Assembly (NCBI GenBank): GCA_022827055.1
Contig: JAJDTR010000071.1
Span: 1-36,072, forward strand
DNA: 36,072 bases
Reading direction: 5' to 3'
Origin: Candidatus Poribacteria bacterium
Lineage (GTDB): Bacteria; Poribacteria; WGA-4E; JAJDTR01
Under the pieces are notes generated by a model, which worked only from the letters and a program-made list of their open reading frames with translations, searched no databases and was not told the origin of the DNA. Position numbers and translations under genes: made by a program. Positions 1-8,832 of this stretch are shown here, piece by piece; the stretch's first letter is position 1, and each line of letters opens with the position of its first letter.

Positions 1-931
1 TCTCTGGTAAATCCGTACCTCGTCGATAACCCATCATGCTACCGATTATCAATAGGGCTTTCCACAGTATAAAGAAAAACCAGCACGAAAAGTTGATGTC
101 AAGCGGGACGAGAAAGAGCATACCTATGCAATAGGGACGTAAGGTGATGGGAGTGTATCCCAATGCGTCCCATGGCTGCGTGGTGAATACGTTTCCCAGG
201 TCATACACCTTGACACGGAGAAACGGAATAACGGGAAAAAAGAAATGCAAGCCGTTGATAATATCTATTGCCCCCACAATCGCGAAACTCGTCCACATCA
301 GCTTGTTTCGGAATAGCCCCGATGCTCGGTTTGTCATTTCATACGGCAACTGGGCGACAGGGTAGGTAAGTCTCTCTCTTTCAGTCCACTGCTTTCGAAT
401 TATGACGTCGATGCATATCATCACAAACATGAGCACGAAGATAAAGCCCGACCATGCGATTACTGGGATTATCCATGCGTTGAAATGCCCCGGTGAATAA
501 AGGCTCGCAGTCTCTCTGAATCCGGCTACGAATCCTTCCAAGGCTCGTTCGTCGGTCACGATGAGCCAGCTAGGCATGTATCGCCAGAATAGGTCTTGCC
601 ATTCGTTCTCCGGTGTGGCCAGTCCGACTGGAGCCGCTATGGTGGGCACTAGAATTTGTAACATGCTATGCCCCACGAGGGCAGTCGCTTGGCACACCAT
701 AATGTAGACGGTGAGGAGTTCGTCCTGTTTCAAGGCGAATCTCCGAGATAGCTTCTTTAGCGGGGCATTGAGGGCGATTAGAAGCAGCAGCGTGAAGATT
801 GGATTGAAGAAGAATCCTATCGTCGTGGAATGAGCGGAGTAATAAACGGTCTCAATCAGAACTAACCAGTAGGCATTGAGAGGAATCAGTATAAGACCTA
901 CCAGTACCGCTCTCCATGTTATATTCTTCAT
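1..931 (-). CDS. Multi-pass membrane protein, DUF6785-like, 3' end beyond window
   Basis: The minus-strand reading frame from an ATG at 931 stays open to the left edge, about 310 codons without a stop, so only the N-terminal part is in the window. The translation is strongly hydrophobic. Roughly seven membrane segments are visible, beginning with ITWRAVLVGLILIPLNAYW near residues 4-22, then FFNPIFTLLLLIAL, a segment after the loop motif QDELLTVYIM, and AWIIPVIAWSGFIFVLMF. The arrangement (short N-terminus, early aromatic-rich helix pair, the ELLTVYIM loop) resembles the large DUF6785/DUF6784 membrane proteins of Planctomycetes and Poribacteria as I recall them; their function is unknown. Those proteins are usually about 600-700 residues, so around half would be present. 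No strong Shine-Dalgarno is seen. It lies 224 bases downstream of the oxidoreductase gene in the same direction. The membrane-protein call is firm; the family name is moderate. Confidence 0.75.
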   Translation of the reverse strand, partial: MKNITWRAVLVGLILIPLNAYWLVLIETVYYSAHSTTIGFFFNPIFTLLLLIALNAPLKKLSRRFALKQDELLTVYIMVCQATALVGHSMLQILVPTIAAPVGLATPENEWQDLFWRYMPSWLIVTDERALEGFVAGFRETASLYSPGHFNAWIIPVIAWSGFIFVLMFVMICIDVIIRKQWTERERLTYPVAQLPYEMTNRASGLFRNKLMWTSFAIVGAIDIINGLHFFFPVIPFLRVKVYDLGNVFTTQPWDALGYTPITLRPYCIGMLFLVPLDINFSCWFFFILWKALLIIGSMMGYRRGTDLPE

Positions 932-1155
932 GTGCTCTGCATTTTTGGGGCGCTATAGAGGGCGTACTTGGTGGGAACGGCTGTGTAAAGTTCTTTTCAC
1001 ATTTGCCTTTTTGGATTAATCATCGTATTACTTAGGAATAGCTTGAATCTGATAAATGGAAATTACATGTACAACTGTCTCAAACTCGAAGAATTAGCCT
1101 GTGTTTAAATCTGTGATGAAGAAGGGGTACACATTTTGCACCAATCCATGCGATT

Positions 1156-2193
1156 CTATTCGTGTTTAGTCGCAATTTCCACCGGTCTACCCAACTTCGC
1201 GCTCTCAATAGCTCCGAAGACCATTTGTAAACTCTTGATGTTGTCGGTGCAGACGGTTTCAGGAGTGTTGCCCGTCCGAACACACTCGACGAATTCATGA
1301 ATAATACCTGCATGACCGCCGATTGCGGCTGTGGGTTCATGTGTCGGCAGCCCCAAACCTTCCCATTCGGAATGAGATTCCGCATCTTTCGACTTGGCTC
1401 GTCCGCTGTATTTATCTTCGCCATTCCACCTTATGCTCCCGTTCGAGCAGACGACGTGCCAATCGCTGTTCCAACTCGTCTTCAGACCTTCGGAACACCA
1501 ACTCCCGCGGTACGCAAAGACGACGCCTCCGGTCATTTCGAATACGGCGATAGCAGAGGCGCCGTGGTCATACCATGAACCCGACGGATTCCATTCTTTG
1601 CAATAGACTGAGACCGGATCTTCGCCTGATATAAATCTAGCTGCATCAAATGTGTGAATCGCCATATCCAGCAGGAGGGAATGTTCCATACAGTCTCGAA
1701 ATCCGCCAAAATGGGGTCCCATATAGTAATCACTATTGACGGTCGTAATGCGTCCAATAGCATCTGACGTTAAGAAGTTGCGCAAGCGGCGAATATGTGA
1801 GTCATAGCGGCGATTCTGGATGACAGCATAGAGTTTGCCAGAGTCCTGCGCAGCCGCATGCATTTTGCGCGCGTTTTCCATGCTGTCCGCCATCGGCTTT
1901 TCACCGAGTACATGGCAGCCGTGATTCAATGCTTCGAGCGTGATGTGAACATGCGCTTCGGGCACAGTGCAGTCGAAAACTATGTCCGGGGAAGTTTGCT
2001 TCAAGACCTCTCCAATGTCAGCTCCAATGATCCTATTCTCCAATCCAAACTCTTGTGCGCGGTGCACGGCGGACTGTTTCCGAATGTCAACGAGACCGAC
2101 AATGTCGATCGAATCCATTTCGGCAGCAACTCTAAACCATGTACGGCTCATGCTACCGCAACCTGCGAGGACTACCTTGAGTTTCGTCTCCAT
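1156..2193 (-). CDS. Gfo/Idh/MocA family NAD(P)-dependent oxidoreductase
   Basis: This 345-residue protein has the full two-domain architecture of the family. An N-terminal Rossmann fold carries the dinucleotide-binding motif GCGSMS at residues 11-16. The family signature EKP is at 98-100. A C-terminal alpha/beta domain has the conserved DMAIH segment, with Asp176 and His180 in the positions used for catalysis. Family members oxidise or reduce hydroxyl groups of sugars, inositols or sugar acids in the cytoplasm; there is no signal peptide. The gene starts 61 bases after the alpha-galactosidase stop and reads the same way, so the two are probably co-transcribed and the enzyme may act on the released sugar or a derivative. 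The start ATG has only a weak purine-rich ribosome site. The exact substrate cannot be deduced. Confidence 0.93.
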   Translation of the reverse strand: METKLKVVLAGCGSMSRTWFRVAAEMDSIDIVGLVDIRKQSAVHRAQEFGLENRIIGADIGEVLKQTSPDIVFDCTVPEAHVHITLEALNHGCHVLGEKPMADSMENARKMHAAAQDSGKLYAVIQNRRYDSHIRRLRNFLTSDAIGRITTVNSDYYMGPHFGGFRDCMEHSLLLDMAIHTFDAARFISGEDPVSVYCKEWNPSGSWYDHGASAIAVFEMTGGVVFAYRGSWCSEGLKTSWNSDWHVVCSNGSIRWNGEDKYSGRAKSKDAESHSEWEGLGLPTHEPTAAIGGHAGIIHEFVECVRTGNTPETVCTDNIKSLQMVFGAIESAKLGRPVEIATKHE

Positions 2194-2254
2194 TCTCGTC
2201 TTTGGTTCTGCGAATTTGGCTGATCGCTCAATTACCCGTCCCGAATACGGTTCT

Positions 2255-4234
2255 TCAGGCAGTGTGCCGAATCCGCTTATAAACCTTTGTGTACCGTACG
2301 ACAGCGGCGCCGGGTTGCTCGTGGATGTTAATTGTTAAACCTTTTTCCATGAGGTCGCGCCCAGCCATTGTAGTTGTCGCGGGATTATCGAAATCTTTCA
2401 ACTCGTATAGTGTATCAGGTTCCAATCCGCCTATTTTATATCGCGCTTCTGTAGCAGAGCTAGCAGGACGCCGAAATCCTTGGAATATCCCCTCCCCGAG
2501 ATCGGGACGGTCAAATTGCCAAGCCATCCAAGTGTCATCTGCCAGGTCGTAGGGAGTGAGTGGGTAGAAATCACCGTCAAAGCAGTGGCGCACCGAAAGA
2601 TATTCATTGAGCAATTTGTGGGCTAGCTCGTATTCAAATTCATCCTTTCCGGGAGGCCAAGGCGCTGATGGTATTGCCATCGGCGTCCAAGCGAGTTGCA
2701 TTCCCGGACTGTAGGCGCTTCGGTAAGCGTAGGGTTCAACTATTCGATTACACGAGCCGCTCAACGGAACCCAGAACGACAGGCCATAGGTCTGCCCCTG
2801 CATTCCGATCGGATCGAAAGACTCTTGCAAATTGTGCTCACCTGCGCACTGGAAGTCGCTTCGCCACAGAGGCACACTCCGTTGAATCGTTTCAAGGTCG
2901 ATTTGTCTGCCGCCGCCCCAGCAATTGTCAATGATGAGATTGGGCGATCGACTGAGCAATCCATCCCAGAATTCGTAAAAGCCTTCGCATGCTCTTGCCC
3001 AATTTACCCCCACGCGATTTTTACCTGTGTCGGGAGGCGTCTCGGCCCGCGCATCTTGACGAAAAATGTCAATTCCCCATTCGGCGACGAGCTTGGAGTA
3101 ATATTCGATCATCCATGCATTAATCATTGGATTCCCGCCGTCCACGCCGGTGAACTCTTCCGACAGCAGATCCGGCCGATACTTCTTGACTCGATCCAAC
3201 TCGGCGTAAAGCCTGCCTCCGCCGAACCACAGTAGATATTTGATGCCGTGCTTGCGGGCTTCGTCAGAGATAACGCGGATGCCGTTAGGAATCTTCTCCT
3301 CGTCAACGACGACATTGCTCAGATATTCCGATTCTTCCCCTTCCGTGGGTGGGCGTTCCCAACCGATATCCATCCAGTGGTATTCTATCGGGAAATCGTT
3401 ATCCACGAACCAGTTGATAATGGCGATGTTCTGTTCCTCGGTGTGATTCTCATTGCCTGCGCCGGTGGGTACTCTTAACCTCTCGCCACCTGGTTGAGGA
3501 CTGTAATGGTCAAGCAGTAGTCGCCGCCACTGATTGTGCCCCAGAATGCGGTCGTCATTCCAGAACATGACCAGTATGCGCGTTGTTCGAATGCGCTCGC
3601 CGGGATGCAGTAGCAGGTGCGATTCGCTCATTCCCGCCTTTACGGAAATCGATTGGGCGGCATCTCTAACAAACTCTGCATTCCAAGGGCCTGTCCAACC
3701 GATGCCGCCAATGATTCCACCGCCGTGCCATTCCACGTTGAAGAAAGGCAAATACGGATGGGAGGAGTCACTATCCAAAATCAGCGGTTGATTTGGTTGC
3801 AGCGCCTCTTTCAAAGGCGAAAAAGCGTCAATGTGGTGATACCCGCCTTGAGAATGATGGAGGATGAATTCTCCGGGTTGTTCCGAAATGAACGCTGTGT
3901 CCAAAGCCTGAATGTTCTCCAGAATTGCGGTATCCCGGTCACCGACGTTTTGGAAGTATACTACCCAGTCAATCGCCGGGTAATCGGAGTAATTTATGGC
4001 TTCACATGTCACTTCGAGTCCCGTACTTCGGTCCGTGTATCGCAAGGTGTGTTGCGTCCGTCCCTCCTCAAGCTCTTTCTCGTCTCGATCGAGTTCCCAT
4101 GTGCCGAGGAGTTCGTCGGACGGCCTACCGCCGTAGATGAACGAGAATGGCGGCTCCGGAGATGTTGCTTCAAACCGCTGCTCTATCCATTGGCGGGCAT
4201 TCTCCGTTGCCTTGGCGATCGCAGTGTGAGTCAT
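2255..4234 (-). CDS. Alpha-galactosidase-like glycoside hydrolase (GH36/melibiase clan)
   Basis: This 659-residue protein has the GH36 layout: an N-terminal beta-sandwich (about 1-250), a TIM barrel (about 260-570) and a short C-terminal beta domain. The nucleophile motif is IDIFRQDAR with Asp394. The acid/base region is NCWGGGR at 437-443 followed by PLWRSD with Asp460. HWMDIGWE near 286-293 matches the strand that normally contributes substrate-binding residues. The usual family motif is CASGG; here it is CWGGG, so the pocket may differ. No signal peptide is visible, implying cytoplasmic action on imported galactosides. The ATG at 4234 is preceded by a perfect AGGAGG about nine bases upstream. 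A paralogue of the same length lies at 24095-26074. Its neighbours are a secreted LamG protein upstream and an oxidoreductase downstream. Specificity for alpha-galactose is a family-level inference. Confidence 0.87.
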   Translation of the reverse strand: MTHTAIAKATENARQWIEQRFEATSPEPPFSFIYGGRPSDELLGTWELDRDEKELEEGRTQHTLRYTDRSTGLEVTCEAINYSDYPAIDWVVYFQNVGDRDTAILENIQALDTAFISEQPGEFILHHSQGGYHHIDAFSPLKEALQPNQPLILDSDSSHPYLPFFNVEWHGGGIIGGIGWTGPWNAEFVRDAAQSISVKAGMSESHLLLHPGERIRTTRILVMFWNDDRILGHNQWRRLLLDHYSPQPGGERLRVPTGAGNENHTEEQNIAIINWFVDNDFPIEYHWMDIGWERPPTEGEESEYLSNVVVDEEKIPNGIRVISDEARKHGIKYLLWFGGGRLYAELDRVKKYRPDLLSEEFTGVDGGNPMINAWMIEYYSKLVAEWGIDIFRQDARAETPPDTGKNRVGVNWARACEGFYEFWDGLLSRSPNLIIDNCWGGGRQIDLETIQRSVPLWRSDFQCAGEHNLQESFDPIGMQGQTYGLSFWVPLSGSCNRIVEPYAYRSAYSPGMQLAWTPMAIPSAPWPPGKDEFEYELAHKLLNEYLSVRHCFDGDFYPLTPYDLADDTWMAWQFDRPDLGEGIFQGFRRPASSATEARYKIGGLEPDTLYELKDFDNPATTTMAGRDLMEKGLTINIHEQPGAAVVRYTKVYKRIRHTA

Positions 4235-4406
4235 CGACCAGTTCCTCCTATTTCTGGATTCTTACTTTCAACGAATTCAAGGCGGTGATCCGTCTGATTC
4301 GGAACACGATGCCTGACACGAATGAGACACCACAATATCTCGATAACTTTCAGATCGCTAGCTAACCCAGGTTACCACCAGAAAGTTTTAGGCATGTAAG
4401 GGATTG

Positions 4407-5210
4407 TTAATATTGAGTCTTTATTTTGCCCCAGCTGATAGCAATTTTGTCCATTGGGGAAACTGCCAACTGAGCTAACCCAGACTTCATAATCCGTTGG
4501 ATTTCATCTTCATTCAGGGCTTCACTAAAGAGTGCGACCTCGTCAACCATGCCGTTTAGCCAGCCACGATCTGCGGGGTTTCCCCAGCGTCCTATTATTT
4601 TTTCCTCTTTCCTTCTATCAACAATTCCTTTCGCGCCATTTACTCTGACATCCTCCTCACCATTTACGTATGACATCCAATTGTTACCGGATCTGACATA
4701 CGCCGCATGCGACCATTTATTTAGCTCAACCGATGCTTTGCCGATACCGTTACCGCCGGGATCCGAATGGATGATGTCCCAAAATTTGCCTGTCGAACTC
4801 GCCCAGATGTCGATGTTTCTTGTTCCTTGGTAATGAAACATGATGCCCGCCCAATAATCCGTTGCGCTGGTAATCAGTGCGGTCTTACGCTGCGAACGCG
4901 GGAAAAACCAAAGCATGATTGTAAAATCACCGGAACCCAAATCCCAATCCGGCGACTCACCAATGCTCACGTAATCGTTTTTTCCGTCAAAGCTCAAGCC
5001 CGATCCGAACTTGCCGTCAGCCCATTGAGTGCCGTCTTGAAGCGTCGCCTTATGACCATTACCCGACAAATCTCTGGCTGCCTCGCCCTGTCCCTCGTCG
5101 AACAGCCAGACCGCGATGGCAGAATCTATATTCAAAGCATAACCTGCGGTTGTCAACATTACACTTGTTAACACGAAACCGAGGCAAATGAGCGCAAGTT
5201 TCTTTTTCAT
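4407..5210 (-). CDS. Secreted LamG/concanavalin-like protein with conserved C-terminal tail
   Basis: The 267-residue product starts with a clear Sec signal peptide: MKKK, a hydrophobic core, and probable cleavage after Ala25. The mature part is a single LamG jelly roll of about 220 residues, with the typical opening AVWLFDEGQG, the loop DLSGNGHKA (47-55), KFGSGLSFDGKNDYV, and the closing DEVALFSEALNEDEIQRIM. LamG domains commonly bind glycans or extracellular matrix. The last 15 residues, from Met253, are MDKIAISWGKIKTQY, a tail shared with four other secreted proteins in this window. An AAGGAG ribosome site sits just upstream of the ATG. The gene precedes the alpha-galactosidase by 172 bases in the same direction and may be the first gene of that operon. 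The exact ligand is unknown. Confidence 0.9.
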   Translation of the reverse strand: MKKKLALICLGFVLTSVMLTTAGYALNIDSAIAVWLFDEGQGEAARDLSGNGHKATLQDGTQWADGKFGSGLSFDGKNDYVSIGESPDWDLGSGDFTIMLWFFPRSQRKTALITSATDYWAGIMFHYQGTRNIDIWASSTGKFWDIIHSDPGGNGIGKASVELNKWSHAAYVRSGNNWMSYVNGEEDVRVNGAKGIVDRRKEEKIIGRWGNPADRGWLNGMVDEVALFSEALNEDEIQRIMKSGLAQLAVSPMDKIAISWGKIKTQY

Positions 5211-5545
5211 TGGTTTACTCCTTCTATACGTCGAAATTGAAGATAGAGGCTGTTCTTACGTGTACGCGGTATTCACGCTAGTAATACCGTCAATTCCAAA
5301 CTACCAATTCCAGATTATAGACCACTCGTTTCATCTAGTCAACTCTCTAGCTGTGCGCTAGATTCTCTAGATCGGACATCCGTGGAGTTTCAAGCAGATG
5401 TAATGGTTCAATGCGCTTTCGAAATTTATCTATCCTACACTCCGCACCTCAAGGGGCATTTAGGAATATTTATAATTTTCTTCTCTGGTAATCATGACAT
5501 TAGCACACCTTTTATTTGGATTACAAATAACATTCTACAGTTTTT

Positions 5546-5772
5546 AGCCCCAGCGGGGCGACAGGTGTATAGAAACGTGATTTGGTCACACACTTAAGCC
5601 CCAGAGGGGCGACACTTGGGACTACGCTTCAATCGAAAACGCTAACAGGCAGCAAATTAGCATCCTTTTTAATTCGGTTGATATACCCTAGACATAATTC
5701 ACCTGTCGCCCCGCTGGGGCTTTGATGGAGGGATGTCTAATGCTGCTATACACCTATCGCCCCTCTGGGGCT
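5546..5772. repeat. Cluster of four palindromic repeats in two inverted pairs
   Basis: Two plus-oriented copies are at 5546-5572 and 5597-5614, and two inverted copies at 5700-5721 and 5746-5772. Each has a GCCCC...GGGGC palindrome followed by a CGACA-type tail: AGCCCCAGCGGGGCGACA in the first and AGCCCCAGAGGGGCGACA in the second. The outer copies extend into a shared GGTGTATAG flank. The GC and GA variants appear once in each orientation, so the whole cluster is itself an imperfect inverted repeat. It looks like a REP-type or MITE-type element rather than protein-coding DNA. Confidence 0.8.
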
Positions 5773-5983
5773 TGGCGTGAAAATAATCCTCAATTGGGTT
5801 TCCAAGAATTGAAAAATTTAGTAACCACACGGATTTATAGGATTTCAATAAATTCTGTAAACCCCTAAAATGGGTGCGGAGAGTAGGATCTATAGTCATT
5901 TACATTAATTTTTGCGCATATATGGATGGTATGTTACTCAATATGAATATTGAAAATGGCTTCGGCAAACCAACTGTAGGAGA

Positions 5984-6017
5984 TCAAATGAGCGAATAGC
6001 GAATGCCATAGCGATCT
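5984..6017 (-). repeat. Interspersed repeat family, degenerate copy
   Basis: On the minus strand this stretch contains GCATTCGCTATTCGCTCA, closely matching the core of copies at 21708-21743, 27351-27386, 33124-33159 and 33252-33310. It is the most diverged of the five, with the beginning altered to GATCGCTATG. It is not within a gene. Confidence 0.6.
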
Positions 6018-6382
6018 TCCCCCGGCCGCGACCTCCTCTCGCCAGCCGAACTCGCTCCGAGAGAAGACACGCGGCAACCTGCGTTATTAGTGGTCGAACT
6101 AGCTAGTCCCAAATGTACAATTCTTGTTTGAAATGCCCGTGGCTGTTAAACAGCGGAAGGTTTAAGATGGGAAAACGGTCATAGACAAAAGTTATCGCGG
6201 TAGGAGAATGGAAGAATTGGAAATGGTAACACTTGACTAGCCGTACTGAAGCGGAGTGCGGACGAAACTGAAGATTGTCCCGCCTACGTTCGTCACCAAT
6301 TTTCGAACTTAAGTGATCGGCGTCGTGTCAAATACCCTTTGCGTGGAGTCGTGGTGTACCAAGTAAATCTTGAGAGCGTTTT

Positions 6383-7204
6383 CTATTGAACTTTTATCTC
6401 TCCCCACGACGTAGCGAGTTTTCCGGTTGAGGACACCGCTTGCGCAACTCCTTCCGTCCACAAGTGTCCAATCGTGCCTCGCCATTTGGTGGGTGCCCAA
6501 TATGCCAAGACAGGATACCTCAAAAGCGAATTGGAAGTGAACTCCTTAAATGGCAACTGAAGCTTAACCTTTGGATTACCGAGCTGCTTATAAGCCACAA
6601 GCTGTCGACCGTTGTGCCACATCGTGTACGTGGCGTTATCTGAATTCCAACGTTCGTATTTGAGTGTGAGGGTATCACCGGCAACAGACGTAATGAACTT
6701 CGGGGAAGCGAGGTTAGCGTATCCCACACGGATCCGATCCGTGAATTTTCCGTGTACTTTTGCTGTCAGAAACAGAACACCCCATTTGACGCTCAGCTTC
6801 AGTGAGTTGTTATCGTTATCCTTGGCACTCTGCAACTGTATACCTACATCCTGCCCGTCCCAACCATTGTCCCACTGTTTCGGCACAACATCGAGTTGCA
6901 TGTTCCACGATACCCCTGCGCCCGGAGCGTCAATTATCACGCCTTTCGGGCGAAACCAACCGGAATCATTCGAGTTTGTGGCTGAGACCTGGAGCAGGTG
7001 CCCATCGACCACATCCCATTCGGCATCGCCGCCATGCACTACAATTTCGTAGTTTTCCTCCAAATTGTTCTTATCAAAAGGGTCGGAGAAATCATCTGCC
7101 AGAGCCAGTGACTGAAGGACTGTCGCGCAGATTACACTACAAACCCCCAATAATATCCTTTTCACTGGAATTCGCTTTAACGAAATCAAAAGTAGCATTC
7201 TCAT
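6383..7204 (-). CDS. Secreted jelly-roll-like protein with conserved C-terminal tail
   Basis: The 273-residue product has an unusually long signal region: a charged start, then a hydrophobic stretch around residues 17-33, with probable cleavage after Ala36 in SLALADDF. The mature part opens with DDFSDPFDKNNLEENYEI and alternates Trp-rich beta strands (EWDVVDGHLL, VSWNMQLDVV, TLTLKYERW). That pattern is typical of concanavalin-like or DUF1080-like beta sandwiches, but it is not a standard LamG domain. The last 13 residues, GKLATSWGEIKVQ, match the tails of the neighbouring LamG proteins, so the tail is independent of domain type. A GGAGG site six bases before the ATG at 7204 supports the start. 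A carbohydrate-binding or surface role is an inference; no catalytic residues were recognised. Confidence 0.82.
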   Translation of the reverse strand: MRMLLLISLKRIPVKRILLGVCSVICATVLQSLALADDFSDPFDKNNLEENYEIVVHGGDAEWDVVDGHLLQVSATNSNDSGWFRPKGVIIDAPGAGVSWNMQLDVVPKQWDNGWDGQDVGIQLQSAKDNDNNSLKLSVKWGVLFLTAKVHGKFTDRIRVGYANLASPKFITSVAGDTLTLKYERWNSDNATYTMWHNGRQLVAYKQLGNPKVKLQLPFKEFTSNSLLRYPVLAYWAPTKWRGTIGHLWTEGVAQAVSSTGKLATSWGEIKVQ

Positions 7205-7604
7205 TTTGAGCCTCCAGATTCGAACCCGGCTTCTAAGCTAGTTTCAGCATTGAAGTTTGTTACCTTAAGCCACCCATCAGTCGATTGTACGAACGGTAGG
7301 TTGGTATTATTTTGCGTTGTTGACCTCGGTAATCACCGCCCTGGAACGTGAAGCGTGCATTGAATCCTGCTTAAGAAGGTACGCCTGTGCGATAGCAACA
7401 AAGCGTGATTAATACCATTTCGCTTGAATGACAGTGCATATGATTTATTAATCCTATCATCCATTTCTCCGTAGGCGGGGCATCTTGCCCCGCCTTGGAA
7501 CGGCTTGCTTGACACCATTTATGCACAGACAATTTAGAGAAATGGTATAAGCAGTGCGTAGAACACCATAATCTTCGGGTCGTGTTCTAGAGACAAGGAA
7601 AGAA
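7205..7604. other. Non-coding 400-base gap containing an inverted-repeat element
   Basis: No gene is supported. The gap carries a MITE-like element at 7412-7548, described separately. The remaining bases, 7205-7411, contain the ribosome site of the upstream-lying gene and nothing else I recognise. Confidence 0.55.
7412..7548. repeat. MITE-like element with 10-bp terminal inverted repeats and a REP palindrome inside
   Basis: ATACCATTTC at 7412-7421 is repeated in inverse as GAAATGGTAT at 7539-7548. Between them, at 7474-7494, is a long G+C palindrome with arms GGCGGGGCA and TGCCCCGCC. That palindrome, with its flanking CCGTA, recurs in inverted orientation at 23170-23195. The segment TTGACACCATTT near 7509-7520 also recurs in inverse near 23067. 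The shared pieces suggest that two members of one non-autonomous repeat family are present. Confidence 0.62.
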
Positions 7605-8414
7605 CTATTGTGTCTTTAATACGCCCCAAGATGTGGCTAATTTGCCAAGCGCGGACACAGATTGTGCGTCGAGTAACCCCATTTTCGCGATGGCGTTAAT
7701 GTCATCTGCGCTCAATTCCTTGCCAAAGATGGCAACTTCATCGATTCTTCCGGGAAAATGAAATAGTTTTGGATTGGGTAGACAACCTATGACCAACGGT
7801 GCATCCGCGGTATTCAAGTTTTGGGCAGGATGTCTATTTTCAGCCTCGTGCAAAACCCCATCTAGGTAAATCTTGAATTTGTCGGTCGTCTTTGCACCTT
7901 CAGGATAAGCGGCTGCAAAATGGTGCCACTTTGTATCCGCATCCCATTCAAAATTCCTAGCAAAGAGAACGGTTTCTATGCCTAAAGAATGCCATGCAGT
8001 TTCAAGAAGCCCCAAGCCTAGTCGTTGTCCCGGATTATTCTGTCCATAGCCCATCATTTCATGTAGGGCGTCCGGCCAGGCTACTTTTGACCATTTAAAC
8101 CAGAAACAGATGGTACGCGGTGCTGCGCCTATAGGCAAATCATGCGGTGTTTCAACTTCCACGTAATTGTTGGTACCATTAAATTCTAGGGCTTTACCGT
8201 ACTTCCCCGCCACCCATTTAGGTTTATTGACCAACTTGCCATCATTGCCATTTCCACTATGATCGTTAGCCGTATTACCACTGCCCTCATCAAAAAGAAA
8301 AATCACTCTGGCAGCTTCCAAGTCAACTTCGGCATAACTATGAATAACTACCATCAAGCTGATGGCAATCGAACACGGAAAGGAGAAAATTGATTTTAGA
8401 CTTACAGCTTTCAT
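7605..8414 (-). CDS. Secreted LamG-domain protein, tandem paralogue 1, with conserved C-terminal tail
   Basis: This 269-residue protein has a signal peptide with likely cleavage after Ala28 (SYAEVD) and one LamG domain. Its features include RVIFLFDEGSGNTANDHSG, NGNDGKLVNKPKW, YGKALEFNGTNNYVEV and the terminal RIDEVAIFGKELSADDI. It is strongly similar to the next gene (8833-9660); both contain GQRLGLGLLETAW and IETVLFARNFEWDAD, which marks them as a tandem duplication distinct from the other LamG genes. The tail is GKLATSWGVLKTQ at 257-269. The ribosome site is weak (CAGGACGG). It probably binds an extracellular or surface glycan; no catalytic motif is visible. The 418-base gap upstream suggests it has its own promoter. 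Confidence 0.9.
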   Translation of the reverse strand: MKAVSLKSIFSFPCSIAISLMVVIHSYAEVDLEAARVIFLFDEGSGNTANDHSGNGNDGKLVNKPKWVAGKYGKALEFNGTNNYVEVETPHDLPIGAAPRTICFWFKWSKVAWPDALHEMMGYGQNNPGQRLGLGLLETAWHSLGIETVLFARNFEWDADTKWHHFAAAYPEGAKTTDKFKIYLDGVLHEAENRHPAQNLNTADAPLVIGCLPNPKLFHFPGRIDEVAIFGKELSADDINAIAKMGLLDAQSVSALGKLATSWGVLKTQ

Positions 8415-8832
8415 TATCAGCCGTCCTGAGTGTTGATTGGAAATTTGTAATGTCCGACAAGGGTGTCTTCATAATACAGGAAGGGTAGACTTAGGATGGT
8501 CACGCAGCTTAATATTGGCGCACGTCGAAGATGTTCAACCTGCAAGATTAGGGATATATCTACAGAAGGCGCACACGACAGACAGGATGAATGGTTGGAC
8601 CATTCTGATGGAAATGTTCAACTACCGCAACGTTTGGTGGTTAGGCATGTCAAATCCGTCGAGACCTGATACCAATTCTGAAGGACACCGACGCATTGTT
8701 TCTGTAACTTAGCGACAGAGTAGTTGAGGCTTTACGAACAGACACTACGCAAAGCCTCAACAGCCAAGACTGCGCCCATGAAGACATCTCTTCAGAATCA
8801 ACGTAAACCTGTCGCGCGTTTATGGCACATAT
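8415..8832. other. Non-coding 418-base gap between tandem LamG genes
   Basis: One short open frame on the plus strand spans much of the gap, but it has no ribosome site, no hydrophobic or domain pattern and no family resemblance, so I do not call it. The recognisable element is the hairpin at 8723-8761. Confidence 0.55.
8723..8761 (-). terminator. Hairpin downstream of LamG gene, candidate terminator
   Basis: GTTGAGGCTTT at 8723-8733 pairs perfectly with AAAGCCTCAAC at 8751-8761, an 11-bp stem with a 17-base loop. It lies about 70 bases after the stop of the LamG gene at 8833. There is no long U tract, so the terminator role is tentative. Confidence 0.5.

Larger units (their letters stand above)
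5211..6382. other. Non-coding stretch of about 1.2 kb, repeat-rich
   Basis: I see no convincing gene here; the short open frames cross repeats and lack ribosome sites. The region holds a cluster of four GCCCC-type palindromic repeats (5546-5772) and one copy of an interspersed repeat (5984-6017). The part from 6020 to 6382 holds nothing recognisable. At 5268-5288 there is a small inverted repeat, GGTATT and AATACC separated by nine bases, about 60 bases upstream of the LamG gene. It could be an operator, but this is weak. Confidence 0.6.

Noticed and set aside
3617..4288. 223-residue plus-strand open frame
   Set aside because: It lies antisense to the strongly supported alpha-galactosidase, with no ribosome site or domain pattern.
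5546..5772. CRISPR-like array
   Set aside because: There are only four units with irregular spacing and mixed orientation, each is itself a palindrome, and no cas genes are present.
8437..8712. 91-residue plus-strand open frame in an intergenic gap
   Set aside because: It has no ribosome site, no hydrophobic or conserved pattern, and overlaps the leader of the LamG gene.
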